A DNA stretch of 64,000 nt from Myceligenerans pegani (GCF_014892515.1 NZ_JADBGR010000064.1:1-64000), one strand, 5' to 3'. Positions 52,943 through 63,546 are shown, counted from the stretch's first letter. Notes: generated by a model not told the origin, from the letters alone. Program-made: numbers and translations.

Positions 52943-52990
52943 TTGACCCCGCTCACAGTCCGGTACATACTTCGCATGTTAGCGCTCACA
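52943..52990 (+). promoter_or_regulatory. GH43 promoter with LacI-type operator
   Basis: TTGACC (52943-52948), 17 bases, CATACT (52966-52971) is a good sigma-70 promoter. TGTTAGCGCTCACA (52977-52990), close to the TGTTAGCGCTAACA dyad used by LacI-type sugar regulators, lies at the transcription start, so substrate-induced release is likely. Confidence 0.65.
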
Positions 52991-53104
52991 TCGGCCCTCG
53001 CCGTCGAGGCCCCTCGTGTGAGCGGGTGCAGCGTCGCGCCCACCCCTCCGTCGTGCGCGCGGCCTGCCCTCCGATCCAGGCCACCCACCAAGGAGAGCGC
53101 ACAC

Positions 53105-54610
53105 ATGACCCACCAACACCGGCAGCGGAGAACGATCTCCCTGCTGATCGCCGCCCTCGCAGCGATGGTCCTGCTTCCTCTCACGATGCCCGGCCCGGCC
53201 GCCACGGCTGCTCCGGGCTCGGACTTCCGGAACCCGATCGTCGGTCCGCCCAACAGCGCCGACCCGTGGCTGGGCTACCACGAGGGCAACTACTACTACG
53301 CCGCCACCACGTGGACCGGGAACATCTACATCCGCCGCGCCCCCACGCTCGCGGGCCTGAGCAGCGCGGCCGAGACGCGGGTGTTCCAGATGTCGCAGCC
53401 GAACGCGACGTCGAACATGTGGGCCCCGAGCCTGCACCAGCTGAACGGGCGCTGGTACCTGTACTACTCCGCCGGGCCGAGCTCCTGCTGCGGCGGTCAG
53501 CGCCAGCACGTGCTGGAGAGCGCGGGGTCCGACCCGATGGGCCCCTACACCTACAAGGGCAAGCTCGAACTCATGCCCGACGACGGCTGGGCCATCGACG
53601 GCAGCGTCATGACGGTCGGCGGCGTCAACTACTTCGTGTATTCCGCCTTCCCGAACAACGGCAGCTTCGAGAGCGGGGAGAAGCAGAGCCTCTACATCAC
53701 GCGGCTGACCAACCCGTGGACCGCGGCGTCGCCCGGGACGCTGATCTCGGAGCCCGAGTACTCGTGGGAGACGCAGGGCAATCCCGTCAATGAGGGCCCC
53801 TACGTGCTGCAGCGCGACGGGCGCACGTTCCTGACCTACTCGGCCAGCTACTGCGGCACGCCGGACTACAAGATCGGCATGCTGGAGCTGACCGGGCCCA
53901 ACCCGCTGAGCCGGAGCTCGTGGACGAAGAAGTCCACCCCGCTGTTCCAGCGCAGCGATGCCAACGGCGTGTACGGGCCGGCCCACCACTCATTCTTCAC
54001 GTCCCCGGACAGGACCGAGGACTGGATCGTCTACCACGCCAACTCCTCGTCCTCCCAGGGGTGCGGTACGACGCGCACCAGCCGGGCGCAGCGGATCTCC
54101 TGGAACCCGGACGGCACGCCGAACCTGGGCGTCCCGGTCTCGACGTCGACCGTCCTGGCCGGCCCGTCCGGGGAGAACGGCAACCCCGGCGCGGTGCCGG
54201 TGCGGCGGCTGCAGTCCTACAACTTCCCGGACCGCTACGTGCGGCACGCTGATTTCGGAGTGCGGATCGACCCGAACGTGAGCCCGGCGCTCGACGGCCA
54301 GTTCCGCGTCGTGCAGGGCCTGGCCGACGACGGCTCGGAGTACGTCTCCTTCGAGTCGGAGAACTATCCGGGCCACTACCTGCGGCACTACGACTACGTG
54401 CTGCGGCTCGAACCGAACGACGGGTCGGCGACCTTCGCTCAGGACGCCACCTTCCGGCGGGTCGCAGGGCTCGCCGACGCCTCGTGGTCCTCGTTCCGGT
54501 CGTACAACTTCCCCGACCGGTACCTCCGCCACTACGACTACAACCTCCGCATCGACCCCATCAGCACCGACCTGGGCCGTCAGGACGCCACGTTCCGGAT
54601 CGTCGACTAA
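53105..54610 (+). CDS. GH43 alpha-L-arabinofuranosidase with AbfB domain, secreted
   Basis: 501 residues. Signal peptide (RRTISLLIAALAAMVLLPLTMPGPAATAA), then a five-bladed GH43 propeller: NPIVGPPNSADPWLGYHEGNYYYAATTW with the catalytic base Asp, WAIDGSVMTV with the pKa-modulating Asp, and NEGPYVLQRDGRTFLTYSAS with the general acid Glu. The C-terminal 150 residues are an AbfB (CBM42) arabinose-binding beta-trefoil: SYNFPDRYVRHADFGVRI and two more repeats of the form SYNFPDRYLRHYDYNLRID. It removes arabinose side chains from plant polysaccharide outside the cell. AAGGAG precedes the ATG. Controlled by the LacI-type operator at 52977. Confidence 0.9.
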   Translation: MTHQHRQRRTISLLIAALAAMVLLPLTMPGPAATAAPGSDFRNPIVGPPNSADPWLGYHEGNYYYAATTWTGNIYIRRAPTLAGLSSAAETRVFQMSQPNATSNMWAPSLHQLNGRWYLYYSAGPSSCCGGQRQHVLESAGSDPMGPYTYKGKLELMPDDGWAIDGSVMTVGGVNYFVYSAFPNNGSFESGEKQSLYITRLTNPWTAASPGTLISEPEYSWETQGNPVNEGPYVLQRDGRTFLTYSASYCGTPDYKIGMLELTGPNPLSRSSWTKKSTPLFQRSDANGVYGPAHHSFFTSPDRTEDWIVYHANSSSSQGCGTTRTSRAQRISWNPDGTPNLGVPVSTSTVLAGPSGENGNPGAVPVRRLQSYNFPDRYVRHADFGVRIDPNVSPALDGQFRVVQGLADDGSEYVSFESENYPGHYLRHYDYVLRLEPNDGSATFAQDATFRRVAGLADASWSSFRSYNFPDRYLRHYDYNLRIDPISTDLGRQDATFRIVD

Positions 54611-54624
54611 CCCCCACCGCACGG

Positions 54625-54656
54625 ATCGCGCGGGCAGGTCAGCCTGCCCGCGCGAT
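54625..54656 (+). terminator. Terminator after the GH43 gene
   Basis: ATCGCGCGGGCAGG (54625-54638) pairs with CCTGCCCGCGCGAT (54643-54656): a perfect 14-bp stem with loop TCAG. It separates the GH43 gene from jetA. Confidence 0.85.
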
Positions 54657-54776
54657 GCGGCGCCGGTCCCCGGCGCACCCACCCTCCGCCTCGTAGACTC
54701 TCCGGGTGATCCCACCCGCCCTCCACCTCCACCGCCGTGCCCGGAACCGCGCCGCCGCGACCGAGGAGCCCCGCGC

Positions 54777-56267
54777 GTGATCACCCGCGCCCAAGGTGCG
54801 TACGAGGGCGCCCTCCGCGCCTTCCAGGAGCCCATGCTGGACCTGCTCCACCGCAAGTACGCGCCCCTCGTCGTCTCCCTCCTCTCTCTCGTCTTCACCC
54901 CGGAGCGCCCCACCGTCCCGGTCGCCGACGCCCACACCGAGATCGGCGACGCCCTCGACCAGCTCCGCGCCCAGGGCTACGAGTTCCGGGACGACGGCGC
55001 CCGCGCCATCCCGGAGGGCAGCGCGCGCGACCTGTGCCGGCAGTGGGCCGACGTCGGCTGGCTGATCCGCCGCATCGCGGACGACGACGTCGAGGTCTAC
55101 CAGCTCTCGGCCCACGCCGTCGGCGCGCTGGAGGTGGCCGGCCGGGCAGGCGGCACGCGCGCCCGGGTCTCGGAGTCGCGCGTCCGCACGCTGCTGGACG
55201 CCGTCGAACGCCTCGCCCAGGACGCCGACCCGGACGTGCTGGCCCGCATGGCGCGCCTCGACTCCCAGATCCGGCGGCTGCAGGCGGAGCTCGACCAGAT
55301 CCAGCGCACGGGCCTGATCGAGGACGTCCCCGACGAGGTCCTGCTGGAGGAGGCGGAGAACGTCCTGCACCTGGTGCGCGAGCTGCCGGCGGACTTCGCG
55401 CGGGTCGCCGAGTCGATCAAGGCGATGCAGCGCAGCGTCATCACGGGCCTGCGGCAGGACGAGCGCCCGTCGCAGGAGGTGCTGCGCGAGTACCTGGAGC
55501 GGGCCGAGCACGTGAGCGAGTCGACGCCGGAGGGCCGCGCCTTCGCGGGGGCGCTGCGGCTGCTGGGCGATCCGGAGCGGATGGACGAACTGTCCGAGCA
55601 TCTCGACGTCGTGCTGCGGCACCGGTTCACCGAGCGCCTGCCCGCCACGCAGCGGGCCGAGCTGCGCGACATCGGGCGCCGCATCGCGCAGGGCGTCGAC
55701 GAGGTGAACCGGACGCAGCGGCAGGCGTCCACCGTGATCACCACGCAGGTGCGCAACCACGACCCGCTGCGCGACCGCCAGGTCGACGAGCTCCTCCGCG
55801 AGGTCATGACCGCCCTCCAGATGTGGGTTCCCGACACGCGGCCCGGGCAGGACGTGACGCCGCTGCGCCGCCTGCCCGTCCCCGACATCGGCAACCTGCG
55901 CCGCTCCACGCACGACCTGCGCCCGCCCCAGCCGCCCGCCCCGCTCACCGAGTGGGACGACGACGCCGGACCCGCCCCCGACGACGGCTCCCGCGAGTGG
56001 GGCGGCCCGCACTACGGCCCGCTCACGGAACACCTGCACGCCCTCGCGGCCGGCGACGGCGCGGACCTCGCCGCCGCCTTCTCCTCCGCGCCCGAGGAGT
56101 ACCGGCGCCCGGTCGACCTGCTCGGCCTGCTGGAGATCGCCGACCAGCACGACATGACCGAGACCGACGAGGTCGCGTACGTCGAGGCGATCCGCCCGGA
56201 CGGCTCCCGCCGCCGGTTCGCCTTCGGCGGCGTGACGGTACGCATGAAGGAAGCCACCGATGACTGA
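54777..56267 (+). CDS. jetA: Wadjet/Mks system kleisin-like protein JetA (DUF3375)
   Basis: 496 residues of the DUF3375/MksF-like family: [39 protein letters not shown], long helical centre ([30 protein letters not shown]), and [57 protein letters not shown], which matches MksF/JetA. JetA is the kleisin that bridges the JetC ATPase heads in DNA-loop extrusion; Wadjet restricts plasmids. GTG start at 54777. It overlaps jetB by 8 bases. Confidence 0.88.
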   Translation: MITRAQGAYEGALRAFQEPMLDLLHRKYAPLVVSLLSLVFTPERPTVPVADAHTEIGDALDQLRAQGYEFRDDGARAIPEGSARDLCRQWADVGWLIRRIADDDVEVYQLSAHAVGALEVAGRAGGTRARVSESRVRTLLDAVERLAQDADPDVLARMARLDSQIRRLQAELDQIQRTGLIEDVPDEVLLEEAENVLHLVRELPADFARVAESIKAMQRSVITGLRQDERPSQEVLREYLERAEHVSESTPEGRAFAGALRLLGDPERMDELSEHLDVVLRHRFTERLPATQRAELRDIGRRIAQGVDEVNRTQRQASTVITTQVRNHDPLRDRQVDELLREVMTALQMWVPDTRPGQDVTPLRRLPVPDIGNLRRSTHDLRPPQPPAPLTEWDDDAGPAPDDGSREWGGPHYGPLTEHLHALAAGDGADLAAAFSSAPEEYRRPVDLLGLLEIADQHDMTETDEVAYVEAIRPDGSRRRFAFGGVTVRMKEATDD

Positions 56268-57129
56268 GACCGACGAGGCGTCGCGGTACGACGACGGAAC
56301 GCCCGCGGGCGCGGCCGAGGCGGACGCCGACGTCGTCCCCGACTCCGGGTTCATCGACACCGTCCCCATGGAGGAGGACCCGCACGAGCTCTTCCCCGGC
56401 GACTCCGGCGGTATCCCCGACCCGGAGGTCCGCCGCGTCCTGGTCCGCCTCCTGCAGCGCCGGTTCCTGGTCGCCGACCGGAACCCGGCCCAGTGGCGCG
56501 TCCTCCTGGAGAACCAGCAGACCCTCGAGTCCCGCCTGCACGACCTGTTCGTGCAGCTCGTCGTCGACCACGACCGCGGCATCGCCTACAAGAACCAGGT
56601 CCGCTCCGCCGAGCTGGACGTGCCGATCCTCCTCAAGGACGACGCCTACAACCGCGCCGAGACCCTGGTGCTGGTCCACCTGCGCACGATTTTCCAGCGG
56701 GAGCGGGGCGCGGGGGAGACGTCGGCCCGCGTGGACATCGAGGAGATCGAGCAGACGGTGCTGACGTACTACGACGTCGACGACTCCAGCTTGGCCACGC
56801 GGCAGAACGAGATCCGCGGGGCGGTGCGCCGGCTCGCCAAGGAGGGCGTCATCCAGCTGGAGTCGGAGGGCCGCTACCGCGTGACGCCGCTGGTCGAGAT
56901 CGTGCTCAGCAACGAACGCCTGGTCGAGCTGCGTACGTGGCTCGCAGAGCAGAACGGCACCGCCCCGGCGGCCGACGTCGACCGCGCCCCGGCCGACGCC
57001 GGTCACGCCGTGGACGCAGCCACCGCCGTCGTCGACGATGCCGGCCACGCCCTCGCCGACGCCGACGCCAACGTCGGATCCGACGTCGAGCACGACGCTC
57101 AGCCCGAACCCGAGGAGGCCGCCCGATGA
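56260..57129 (+). CDS. jetB: Wadjet/Mks system KITE-like protein JetB (DUF4194)
   Basis: 289 residues. The DUF4194/MksE winged-helix domain is central: [58 protein letters not shown], and [29 protein letters not shown]. This dimeric KITE subunit binds the JetA kleisin. An Ala/Asp-rich acidic tail of about 60 residues (from [16 protein letters not shown]) is a lineage-specific addition. ATG 56260 lies within the jetA stop region, and the stop overlaps the jetC ATG, so the three genes are translationally coupled. Confidence 0.88.
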   Translation: MTETDEASRYDDGTPAGAAEADADVVPDSGFIDTVPMEEDPHELFPGDSGGIPDPEVRRVLVRLLQRRFLVADRNPAQWRVLLENQQTLESRLHDLFVQLVVDHDRGIAYKNQVRSAELDVPILLKDDAYNRAETLVLVHLRTIFQRERGAGETSARVDIEEIEQTVLTYYDVDDSSLATRQNEIRGAVRRLAKEGVIQLESEGRYRVTPLVEIVLSNERLVELRTWLAEQNGTAPAADVDRAPADAGHAVDAATAVVDDAGHALADADANVGSDVEHDAQPEPEEAAR

Positions 57130-60100
57130 CCATGATCGACACCCTCTTCGGCCTCATCCCGCAGGCCTCGACCGGCCAGCAGTGGGTCGCCCGCGACCTC
57201 CAGCTCGTCAACTGGGGAGGCTACGACGGCCACCACCGCATCCGCCTCGCCCCCACGGCGACGCTCCTCTCCGGCGGCTCGGGCTCCGGCAAGTCCACCC
57301 TGATGGACGCCTACATCGCCCTGCTCATGCCGCACACGACGCCGTTCAACGGCGCGTCCAACGGCGGCGTCGTCGGCCGGCCGCGCGGCAAGGACCAGCG
57401 CAACGTCCTGTCCTACGCGCGCGGCAAGCTCGACGAGTCCCGCACCGACGACGGCACCCGCCAGCGCGTGCTCCGCGGCGACACGCGCGACACCTGGTCG
57501 GCGATCGCGATGACCTGGGCCGACCAGTCCGGCACCGAGTTCACCGCCCTGCGCGCCTGGTACGTCCCCGCCGCCGCCCGCACGCTCGACGACGTCACGC
57601 CGCTGCGCGCGACGTACGACGGCGCGTTCGGCCTGCGGGACCTCGTCCCGGCGGCGGAACAGCGGCTCGCCGCCGGCCCGGTCAAGGCGACCGGCCTGAC
57701 CCCGTTCGACACCGACCGCGACTTCACCGCCCGCCTGCACTCCACCCTCGGCATCGGCGCGACGGGCAACGGCGCCAAGGCCGTCGGACTGCTCGGCCGT
57801 ATCCAGGCTGGGCAGCAGATCACCACGGTGGACGCCCTGTACAAGGCGATGGTCCTGGAGGAGCCGGACACCCTCGCCAAGGCGGACGACGTCGTCGAAC
57901 ACTTCGACAAGCTCACCGGCACCCGCGACCAGATGGTCACCGCCCGGCAGCAGGTCGCGGCCCTCGCGCCGATCCGGGAGGACCGCGCGGCGATCGACGC
58001 CGCGCAGGAGCGGCTCGCCGTCATCGACCAGGTCGGGTCGTTCGACGACGGCGCGTCGCCCGCCGCGCTGTGGCGGCACGAGCGGCGGCTCGGCCTGCTG
58101 CGCGACGTCGAACGCGAGCTGCAGCGCGAGCGGCGCGAGGCGAAGGGCGTCGTCGAGGAGACGACGGCGCGGATCGCCGCGGCGCGGTCCGAGCTGGACG
58201 GCGTGCGGGAGACGCTGCGCGCGTCGGGCGGTGACCGGATCGAGCAGGCGAACCGCGAGCTGACGGGCGTCCGGTCGCGGCTCGGCGACGTGCGGCGCGC
58301 CCGGCGCCGGCTCGACGACGCGCTGGAGATCCTGGACGTCACCGTGTCCTCCGAGGCAGAGTTCGCGGCCGTCGCGTCCCGCTCCCGCGCCGCGCTTGAG
58401 GACGACGACGCCAAGCGGGCCGCGCGCGAGGCGTACGGCGCCGCGATGTCCGCCCGGAAGGAGGCGCGCGACCGCCTGGCCGGGCTGGAGCGGGACCGTG
58501 AGGCGGCGGCCGAGCGCACCGGCAACATCCCCGGCCACCTGCACCGCGCCCGCCTCGAGCTGGCGCAGGCCGCGGGCATGGGCGTCGACGAGCTGCCTTT
58601 CGTCGGCGAGCTGCTGGAGGTGCGGACCGAGTTCGAGCCCTGGCGCGGCGCCTTCAACCTGGCCCTCGGCGGGTTCGCGACGGTCATGCTGATCGACGCG
58701 GGGCGCCTGGGCGCGTTCCGCAAGGCGATCGACAGCGTGCCGACGTCGTCCCGCGTGAACTTCCAGGGCGTCCCCACCGGGCAGCAGGACACGGTCGGCC
58801 TCGACTCCCGCACCCTGCCCGGGCGGCTGGACGTGCGCGAGGGGCCGTTCACCGGCTGGCTGAAGAGCGAGCTGCACCGGCGGTTCGCGTACGTCTGCGT
58901 CGACACGCCCGGGCAGCTCTCGCAGCACCCGAAGGCGCTGACCCGGCAGGGGCAGGTGTCCGAGGGGCATCGCGGCGCGCACGGCGGCGACCTGCGCGGC
59001 AACGTCCTCGGCTTCACCAACGGCCGGCTCCTGGCGCACCTCGACGAGCAGATCGGCCGCGCCGCCGGCGACGTCGAGGCCGCGGAGGCGCGGCTCGAGC
59101 AGGCCGAGCTCGCCCTCAACCGGTACGACGACGCCCGGGGCGCCCACGCCGTCGTCGGCGAACTGACCTGGGCGCAGGTCGACGTCGCCGCGCTCGAGGC
59201 GGAGGAGGCCCGCTGGGCCCAGGTCATCGACGAGGTCACCGCCGGCAACCCCGACATCGCCCGCCTCCAGAAGAAGGCCGACGAGCTCGACGAGCGGATC
59301 GGCACGCTCAACCAGGAACTCGGCCAGGCCAAGGGGCGCGTCGAGGCGCTGGGGATCCGCTGGTCCGACGTCGTCGAGGAGGTCGACGCCGCGCAGCAGG
59401 CTCTTGACGAGGCCGCCGGCACGGAGCTGACGCCGGGCCAGCGTGACTACCTCGCGGGACTGTTCGAAGCGGTCGACGACGGACCGACGGGCGCTGCGGG
59501 CTCGGCGTCGCCCGTCGTCTCCGCCGGGGCGCCGAGCCCGGCGTCGTCCGGCACGACGTCGACCGGCCCGGCGTCGTCCGACTCCGCGTCCGCGGCCCTC
59601 GCCGCGTTCGACGGCGCGCTCCGGCAGGCCGGGAGCCGGCTGCGGACCGACCGGGAGACCGCGGAGAACACCATCCGCACCGCCCGGACCGCCCTGGCGC
59701 GGGCCTTCGAGACGTTCAAGCAGCGCTGGCCCGACCCCAACCTCGGCACGGACCCCGACGCGTCCTACGCCGACTACGACCGCATCCTCACCCAGCTGCA
59801 GACCCACGGCATCCACGAGCTCGAGGCCGAATGGCGCAACAGCCTCCTGCGGCTGTCCGGCAACGACCTCACCGACCTGCACAGCTCCCTGTCCGCGGCG
59901 GTCCGCGAGATCAAGGAGCGCATCGGCCCTGTCAACGACATCCTCGCCGGCCTCCCCTTCGCCGACGACCACCACCGCCTGCGCATCGACGCCCGCGACA
60001 ACCAGTCCGCCGTCGTCGCCGCCTTCCGCAAGGAACTGCGGGCCCTGCGCGAACGCCTCGCCCAGGACGCCGACGAGGCCGAACGGGAACGGCGCTACCA

Positions 60101-60572
60101 CCGCATGGCGAAGGTCGTCGACCGCATCCGCCGCACGGCACCCGACTTCGCCGACCTCGTCGACGTGCGCCGCCACGTGCGCCTCAGCGCCGAGAAGGTC
60201 GACCTCGAGGGCAACCACGTCGCCCTCTACGACCACATCGGCGAGAAGTCCGGCGGCGAGTCGCAGGAGCTCGTCGCGTTCATCGTCGGCGCCGCCCTGC
60301 GCTACCAGCTCGGCGACGCCGGAGCGGAACGCCCCCGCTACGCGCCCGTCTTCCTCGACGAGGCGCTCATCAAGGCCGACGCCCGGTTCACCGGACGCGC
60401 CGTCGGCGCCTGGCGCGGGCTCGGCTTCCAGCTCGTCATCGGCGCCCCGAACGACAAGTACAGCGCGCTCGAACCCCACGTCGACCTGAAGTACGTCGTG
60501 CTCAAAGACGCCACAGGCCGCTCGCGGACCAAGCCCGTGGCGGGCCTCGACGAGACGGCCCCGGCCACGTGA
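57126..60572 (+). CDS. jetC: Wadjet/Mks SMC-like ATPase JetC
   Basis: 1148 residues. N-terminal ATPase half with Walker [18 protein letters not shown] (Lys 56), long coiled coil (about 290-560 and 620-1000) with central hinge-like [26 protein letters not shown], and C-terminal half with signature [23 protein letters not shown] and Walker [15 protein letters not shown]. This is the MukB/JetC SbcC-like domain order. An Ala/Ser/Pro/Thr-rich stretch of about 50 residues interrupts the second coil near residues 778-830. ATG start overlaps jetB (ATGA). The expected jetD (DUF3322/DUF2220, TOPRIM-like nuclease) does not follow. Confidence 0.9.
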   Translation: MTMIDTLFGLIPQASTGQQWVARDLQLVNWGGYDGHHRIRLAPTATLLSGGSGSGKSTLMDAYIALLMPHTTPFNGASNGGVVGRPRGKDQRNVLSYARGKLDESRTDDGTRQRVLRGDTRDTWSAIAMTWADQSGTEFTALRAWYVPAAARTLDDVTPLRATYDGAFGLRDLVPAAEQRLAAGPVKATGLTPFDTDRDFTARLHSTLGIGATGNGAKAVGLLGRIQAGQQITTVDALYKAMVLEEPDTLAKADDVVEHFDKLTGTRDQMVTARQQVAALAPIREDRAAIDAAQERLAVIDQVGSFDDGASPAALWRHERRLGLLRDVERELQRERREAKGVVEETTARIAAARSELDGVRETLRASGGDRIEQANRELTGVRSRLGDVRRARRRLDDALEILDVTVSSEAEFAAVASRSRAALEDDDAKRAAREAYGAAMSARKEARDRLAGLERDREAAAERTGNIPGHLHRARLELAQAAGMGVDELPFVGELLEVRTEFEPWRGAFNLALGGFATVMLIDAGRLGAFRKAIDSVPTSSRVNFQGVPTGQQDTVGLDSRTLPGRLDVREGPFTGWLKSELHRRFAYVCVDTPGQLSQHPKALTRQGQVSEGHRGAHGGDLRGNVLGFTNGRLLAHLDEQIGRAAGDVEAAEARLEQAELALNRYDDARGAHAVVGELTWAQVDVAALEAEEARWAQVIDEVTAGNPDIARLQKKADELDERIGTLNQELGQAKGRVEALGIRWSDVVEEVDAAQQALDEAAGTELTPGQRDYLAGLFEAVDDGPTGAAGSASPVVSAGAPSPASSGTTSTGPASSDSASAALAAFDGALRQAGSRLRTDRETAENTIRTARTALARAFETFKQRWPDPNLGTDPDASYADYDRILTQLQTHGIHELEAEWRNSLLRLSGNDLTDLHSSLSAAVREIKERIGPVNDILAGLPFADDHHRLRIDARDNQSAVVAAFRKELRALRERLAQDADEAERERRYHRMAKVVDRIRRTAPDFADLVDVRRHVRLSAEKVDLEGNHVALYDHIGEKSGGESQELVAFIVGAALRYQLGDAGAERPRYAPVFLDEALIKADARFTGRAVGAWRGLGFQLVIGAPNDKYSALEPHVDLKYVVLKDATGRSRTKPVAGLDETAPAT

Positions 60573-60650
60573 CCGGACGGCTCGTCCCACCCCGCGAGGC
60601 GGAGCTCACGCCTGGTCGTCGATGAGCGGGCCGATCGCCTCCACCGGGCT

Positions 60651-61655
60651 TCACCCCGCCCGCGGCGGCGCCCCGTGGTTCGACCAGACCGGCTCGCCCT
60701 CGGTCGCCACGAGTGTCGCGCCGCGGCGGCTGAGCGCGTTCGCCACCATCGGCGACGGGTGCTTCGGGTCGTCGTCGGCCGAGCTGGCGACCGCCAGGGT
60801 CGGCGTGTGCGGCTGCCCGCGGTGACCGAGGAGACGGTCGAGCACGGCGGGGGAGAGGTTGTGGCGGTCGCCGTGGTGCGGCACCTGGAACAGGGTGATC
60901 GGCACGCTCTCGAACGGTCCGAGCAGGGACTCGTAGCGGTCGGCGGCGGCGCCCAGGCCACGCAGGCCGGCGTCGCCCGTGAACAGGAGCCGTTGGCCGT
61001 CGCACCGGATCAGGGTGACGACCGACGTCTCCTTCCGCGCGCTGGTCTCCACGTCCTCGGCGAGCGTCTCCGCGGGACGGCTCCAGGCCGCGACGCTGCG
61101 GAAGAGGTCGCGGAGTCCTCCGGCCGCGATGGCCGTCGCCCTCGTCATCGTGCCCGCCCGCTCCTCGCCGAGGTGCTCCGCGAGGAGCGTCTCGTAGAGG
61201 CCCTCGGCAGGGCCGAGGATCGTGAGCTGCCCGCCGAACCGGGACTCGCCGGTGAACGGCTCGGCGACCCTGGTGCCGTGGGCGTTCGCGGACCTGATGA
61301 GGTCGTCGACGGCGGCGATGTCGCGGAAGTGCTGCTGGACGTCGCGCGGCGAGGCGTGGAGTTTCGGGCAGTGCACCATGAGCTCGGCGACGTCGAGCTT
61401 CTCGACGACGGTCCGCATGCCCTCGATGTGGTCGCGGTCGGGGTGGGTGCTGATCGCCAGATCGACGTGACTGGTGCCGTAGTACCTCGTCACGTGCTCG
61501 ACGACGTCGTCGCCGACCGCCTCGAACCCCGCGTCGATGACGACGACGCGCTCGGTTCCCGTGGCGTCTTCGGTGAAGTGGATCGTGATGGCGTCGCCGT
61601 TCCTGGTGCTCGGCTCGCCGTCGGTGGCTTCGACGGGCAGAAAATCGACCTCGTA
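60651..61655 (-). CDS. MBL-fold metallohydrolase, ComEC-like
   Basis: About 334 residues, soluble. Metallo-beta-lactamase fold with ComEC/Rec2-like motifs: VVVIDAGFEAVGDDVVEHV, ISTHPDRDHIEGMRTVV (HxxxDH metal site), LLFTGDAGLRGL with the bridging Asp, and FQVPHHGDRHN with the His. No membrane domain, unlike true ComEC. Such proteins are often fused or adjacent to defence and surveillance genes; the substrate may be nucleic acid. GTG 61655 chosen with AAGAGG upstream. It converges on jetC, 78 bases away. Confidence 0.8.
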   Translation of the reverse strand, partial: YEVDFLPVEATDGEPSTRNGDAITIHFTEDATGTERVVVIDAGFEAVGDDVVEHVTRYYGTSHVDLAISTHPDRDHIEGMRTVVEKLDVAELMVHCPKLHASPRDVQQHFRDIAAVDDLIRSANAHGTRVAEPFTGESRFGGQLTILGPAEGLYETLLAEHLGEERAGTMTRATAIAAGGLRDLFRSVAAWSRPAETLAEDVETSARKETSVVTLIRCDGQRLLFTGDAGLRGLGAAADRYESLLGPFESVPITLFQVPHHGDRHNLSPAVLDRLLGHRGQPHTPTLAVASSADDDPKHPSPMVANALSRRGATLVATEGEPVWSNHGAPPRAG

Positions 61656-61830
61656 CACGGTCTGCCTCTTTGTGATCTGGGTGTTCGCCCCCGCGATGAT
61701 CAGCGTGGCACCGGATACGGCGGGGCGCACGCCCGGGCCGCGAGTTCACCCACGGTTGCGGTACCGGTCGCACGTCCCGCGTGCCACGATGGGCGCCATT
61801 TGATCCGCTGAGCAGGGAAGAGGGGCCGGA

Positions 61831-63132
61831 GTGGGCGGATACGCGGTCGTCGACGTGGAGACCACGGGGCTGTTCCCGGGCGGGCACGACCGGGTCGTGG
61901 AGATCGCCGTCGTGCAGGTGGCGCCGGACGGCGTCGTCGAGGAGACCTGGTCGACGCTCGTCAACCCGGGGCGGGACCTCGGCCCGCAGGAGATCCACGG
62001 CATCCGGGCCGCCGACGTGCGGCACGCCCCGGCGTTCACCGACGTCGCCGGGCACGTGGCGGGGCTGCTGCGGGGCAGGGCGTTCGTCGCGCACAACGCG
62101 CAGTTCGACCGGCGCTTCGTATGGCACGAGTTCGCGCGGCAGGGAGCCGATGTCCCGCTCATCGAGCCGACGACGCTGTGCACCATGCGCACGGGCGCGG
62201 TGCTCTCACCGGACGCGCCGCGGTCGCTGGCCGGTAGCTGCGGTCACCACGGGGTCGAGCTGCGGAACGCCCACGAGGCGATGTCCGACGCCCTGGCCGC
62301 GGCCGGGCTGCTGCGCGTGTTCCTCGACCAGGGATCGCGCCGGACCGTGCCGGGATGGGACGACGTCGTCGACCTGGCGGAGACCACACCGTGGCCCGAG
62401 GTTCCGGCCGGGTCCGCGACGACGGTCGCGCGCGGGGTCGCCACGCTGCGGGACACCCACTTCCTCGCCCGGCTTGCCACGGCCCGGAACCGCCCGATCA
62501 CCACCTGGATGAAGGAGGAGTACCTGGAGCTGGTGGACCGGGCGCTCCTCGACCGGCACATCTCGGCCCGCGAGCACGACCAGCTCGAGGCGTACTGCGC
62601 GGAGGCCGGCATCGGGCGGGCCGAGGCGGACGCGCTGCACCGGGAGTACCTGGCGGCGCTGGCTGCCGCGGCCTGGGGCGACGGCGTGGTGACGGCTGCG
62701 GAGGAGGCGGACTTCCGCGCGGTGGCGGCGATGCTCGAGGTGCCCGACGACGACGCGGACCGCCTTCTGGCTGCGGGACGCGGGGCGGTGGTTGGGCGCG
62801 GGGTGATGGCTGGGAGCGAGGCGATGGCTGGGAGCGAGGCGAGCGCCGGCGGGGTAGCCGGCGTCGGGACGAGCAGCGTCACGGCTTTGCGCTCGCACCT
62901 CTCGCCGGGCGACCTTGTCGTCTTCACCGGGGCGATGCGCGAGCCGCGCGACGTGTGGGAGCGGCGTGCCCGCGCGGCCGGCCTCGTGCCGCACCCGACG
63001 GTGACGAAGAAGGTGCGCCTCGTCGTGGCGGCGGACCCGGACTCGATGTCGGGCAAGGCCCGCAAGGCGGAGGCGTACGGCATCACCGTCATCAGCGAGG
63101 CCGGCTTCGAACGGATGATCGGGGCGCTGTAG
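61831..63132 (+). CDS. DEDDh exonuclease with C-terminal BRCT domain
   Basis: 433 residues. DnaQ-like exonuclease: AVVDVETTGLFPGGHDRVVEIAVV (DEDDh motif 1), FVAHNAQFDRRFVWHEF (motif 2) and ELRNAHEAMSDALAAAGLL with H and the last D (motif 3). A helical TerB-like stretch (HISAREHDQLEAYCAEAGI, AADFRAVAAMLEV) follows, then a low-complexity linker with an 18-bp tandem repeat, and a BRCT domain (LSPGDLVVFTGAMREPRDVWERRARAAGL to the end). It resembles actinobacterial DNA polymerase III epsilon-like repair exonucleases. GTG start at 61831, with AGGGG upstream. Confidence 0.85.
   Translation: MGGYAVVDVETTGLFPGGHDRVVEIAVVQVAPDGVVEETWSTLVNPGRDLGPQEIHGIRAADVRHAPAFTDVAGHVAGLLRGRAFVAHNAQFDRRFVWHEFARQGADVPLIEPTTLCTMRTGAVLSPDAPRSLAGSCGHHGVELRNAHEAMSDALAAAGLLRVFLDQGSRRTVPGWDDVVDLAETTPWPEVPAGSATTVARGVATLRDTHFLARLATARNRPITTWMKEEYLELVDRALLDRHISAREHDQLEAYCAEAGIGRAEADALHREYLAALAAAAWGDGVVTAAEEADFRAVAAMLEVPDDDADRLLAAGRGAVVGRGVMAGSEAMAGSEASAGGVAGVGTSSVTALRSHLSPGDLVVFTGAMREPRDVWERRARAAGLVPHPTVTKKVRLVVAADPDSMSGKARKAEAYGITVISEAGFERMIGAL
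62805..62840 (+). repeat. Perfect 18-bp tandem duplication within the exonuclease gene
   Basis: GATGGCTGGGAGCGAGGC occurs twice in succession (62805-62822, 62823-62840). It encodes MAGSEAMAGSEA in the linker before the BRCT domain; copy number probably varies between strains. Confidence 0.8.
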
Positions 63133-63144
63133 GGCCTCCGAGAT

Positions 63145-63546
63145 CTACTGCGCCCGCCCGTACGGCGGCAGGTCGGTGTGCTCGCGAAAGTGCAGCTCGC
63201 CGTCGGTCTCCAGGACCGCGACCAGCAGGTCGGTCACCGCTCGCGTCTCGTGGTTCTCGCCGACGTCCCAGATCGCGGCCTGGCCCGCCTTCAGCACCCG
63301 GACGTCGGGCTCGTCCGACGTCGAGCCCTCCGGTGGCGTCGTCGACGTCACGACGGCCCGGCCGTCCAGGACGGCGAAGACCTGCCGCAGTGTCGCCTCG
63401 TGCATCCCGAGGACTCCGCCGGCGGTGAACCGGACGATGGTGGTCCTGGTCCGGGTGCCGCCCTGAACGGACGGCAGGAAGTCCATGTCGACGCCGTGGC
63501 TGGCGAACGTCGAGACGGCGATGGCGGGAAGCTGGACGAGGCGCAC
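63145..63546 (-). CDS. Small cupin-domain protein
   Basis: 133 residues. Beta-barrel pattern with two cupin motifs: FTAGGVLGMHEATLRQVFAVLDGRAVV (one His, Gln for the usual His) and AAIWDVGENHETRAVTDLLVAVLE (ENHE). Binding of a metal or ligand is likely, with no specific substrate. ATG start at 63546. It stands 70 bases downstream of the DUF1801 gene on the same strand, so perhaps co-transcribed. Confidence 0.75.
   Translation of the reverse strand: MRLVQLPAIAVSTFASHGVDMDFLPSVQGGTRTRTTIVRFTAGGVLGMHEATLRQVFAVLDGRAVVTSTTPPEGSTSDEPDVRVLKAGQAAIWDVGENHETRAVTDLLVAVLETDGELHFREHTDLPPYGRAQ

Noticed and set aside
57099-60590. Open frame of over 1100 codons on the minus strand across jetC
   Set aside because: It is a mirror of the GC-rich third codon positions of jetC; the product is Arg/Ala/Gly-rich with no domain, and jetC on the other strand has clear motifs.
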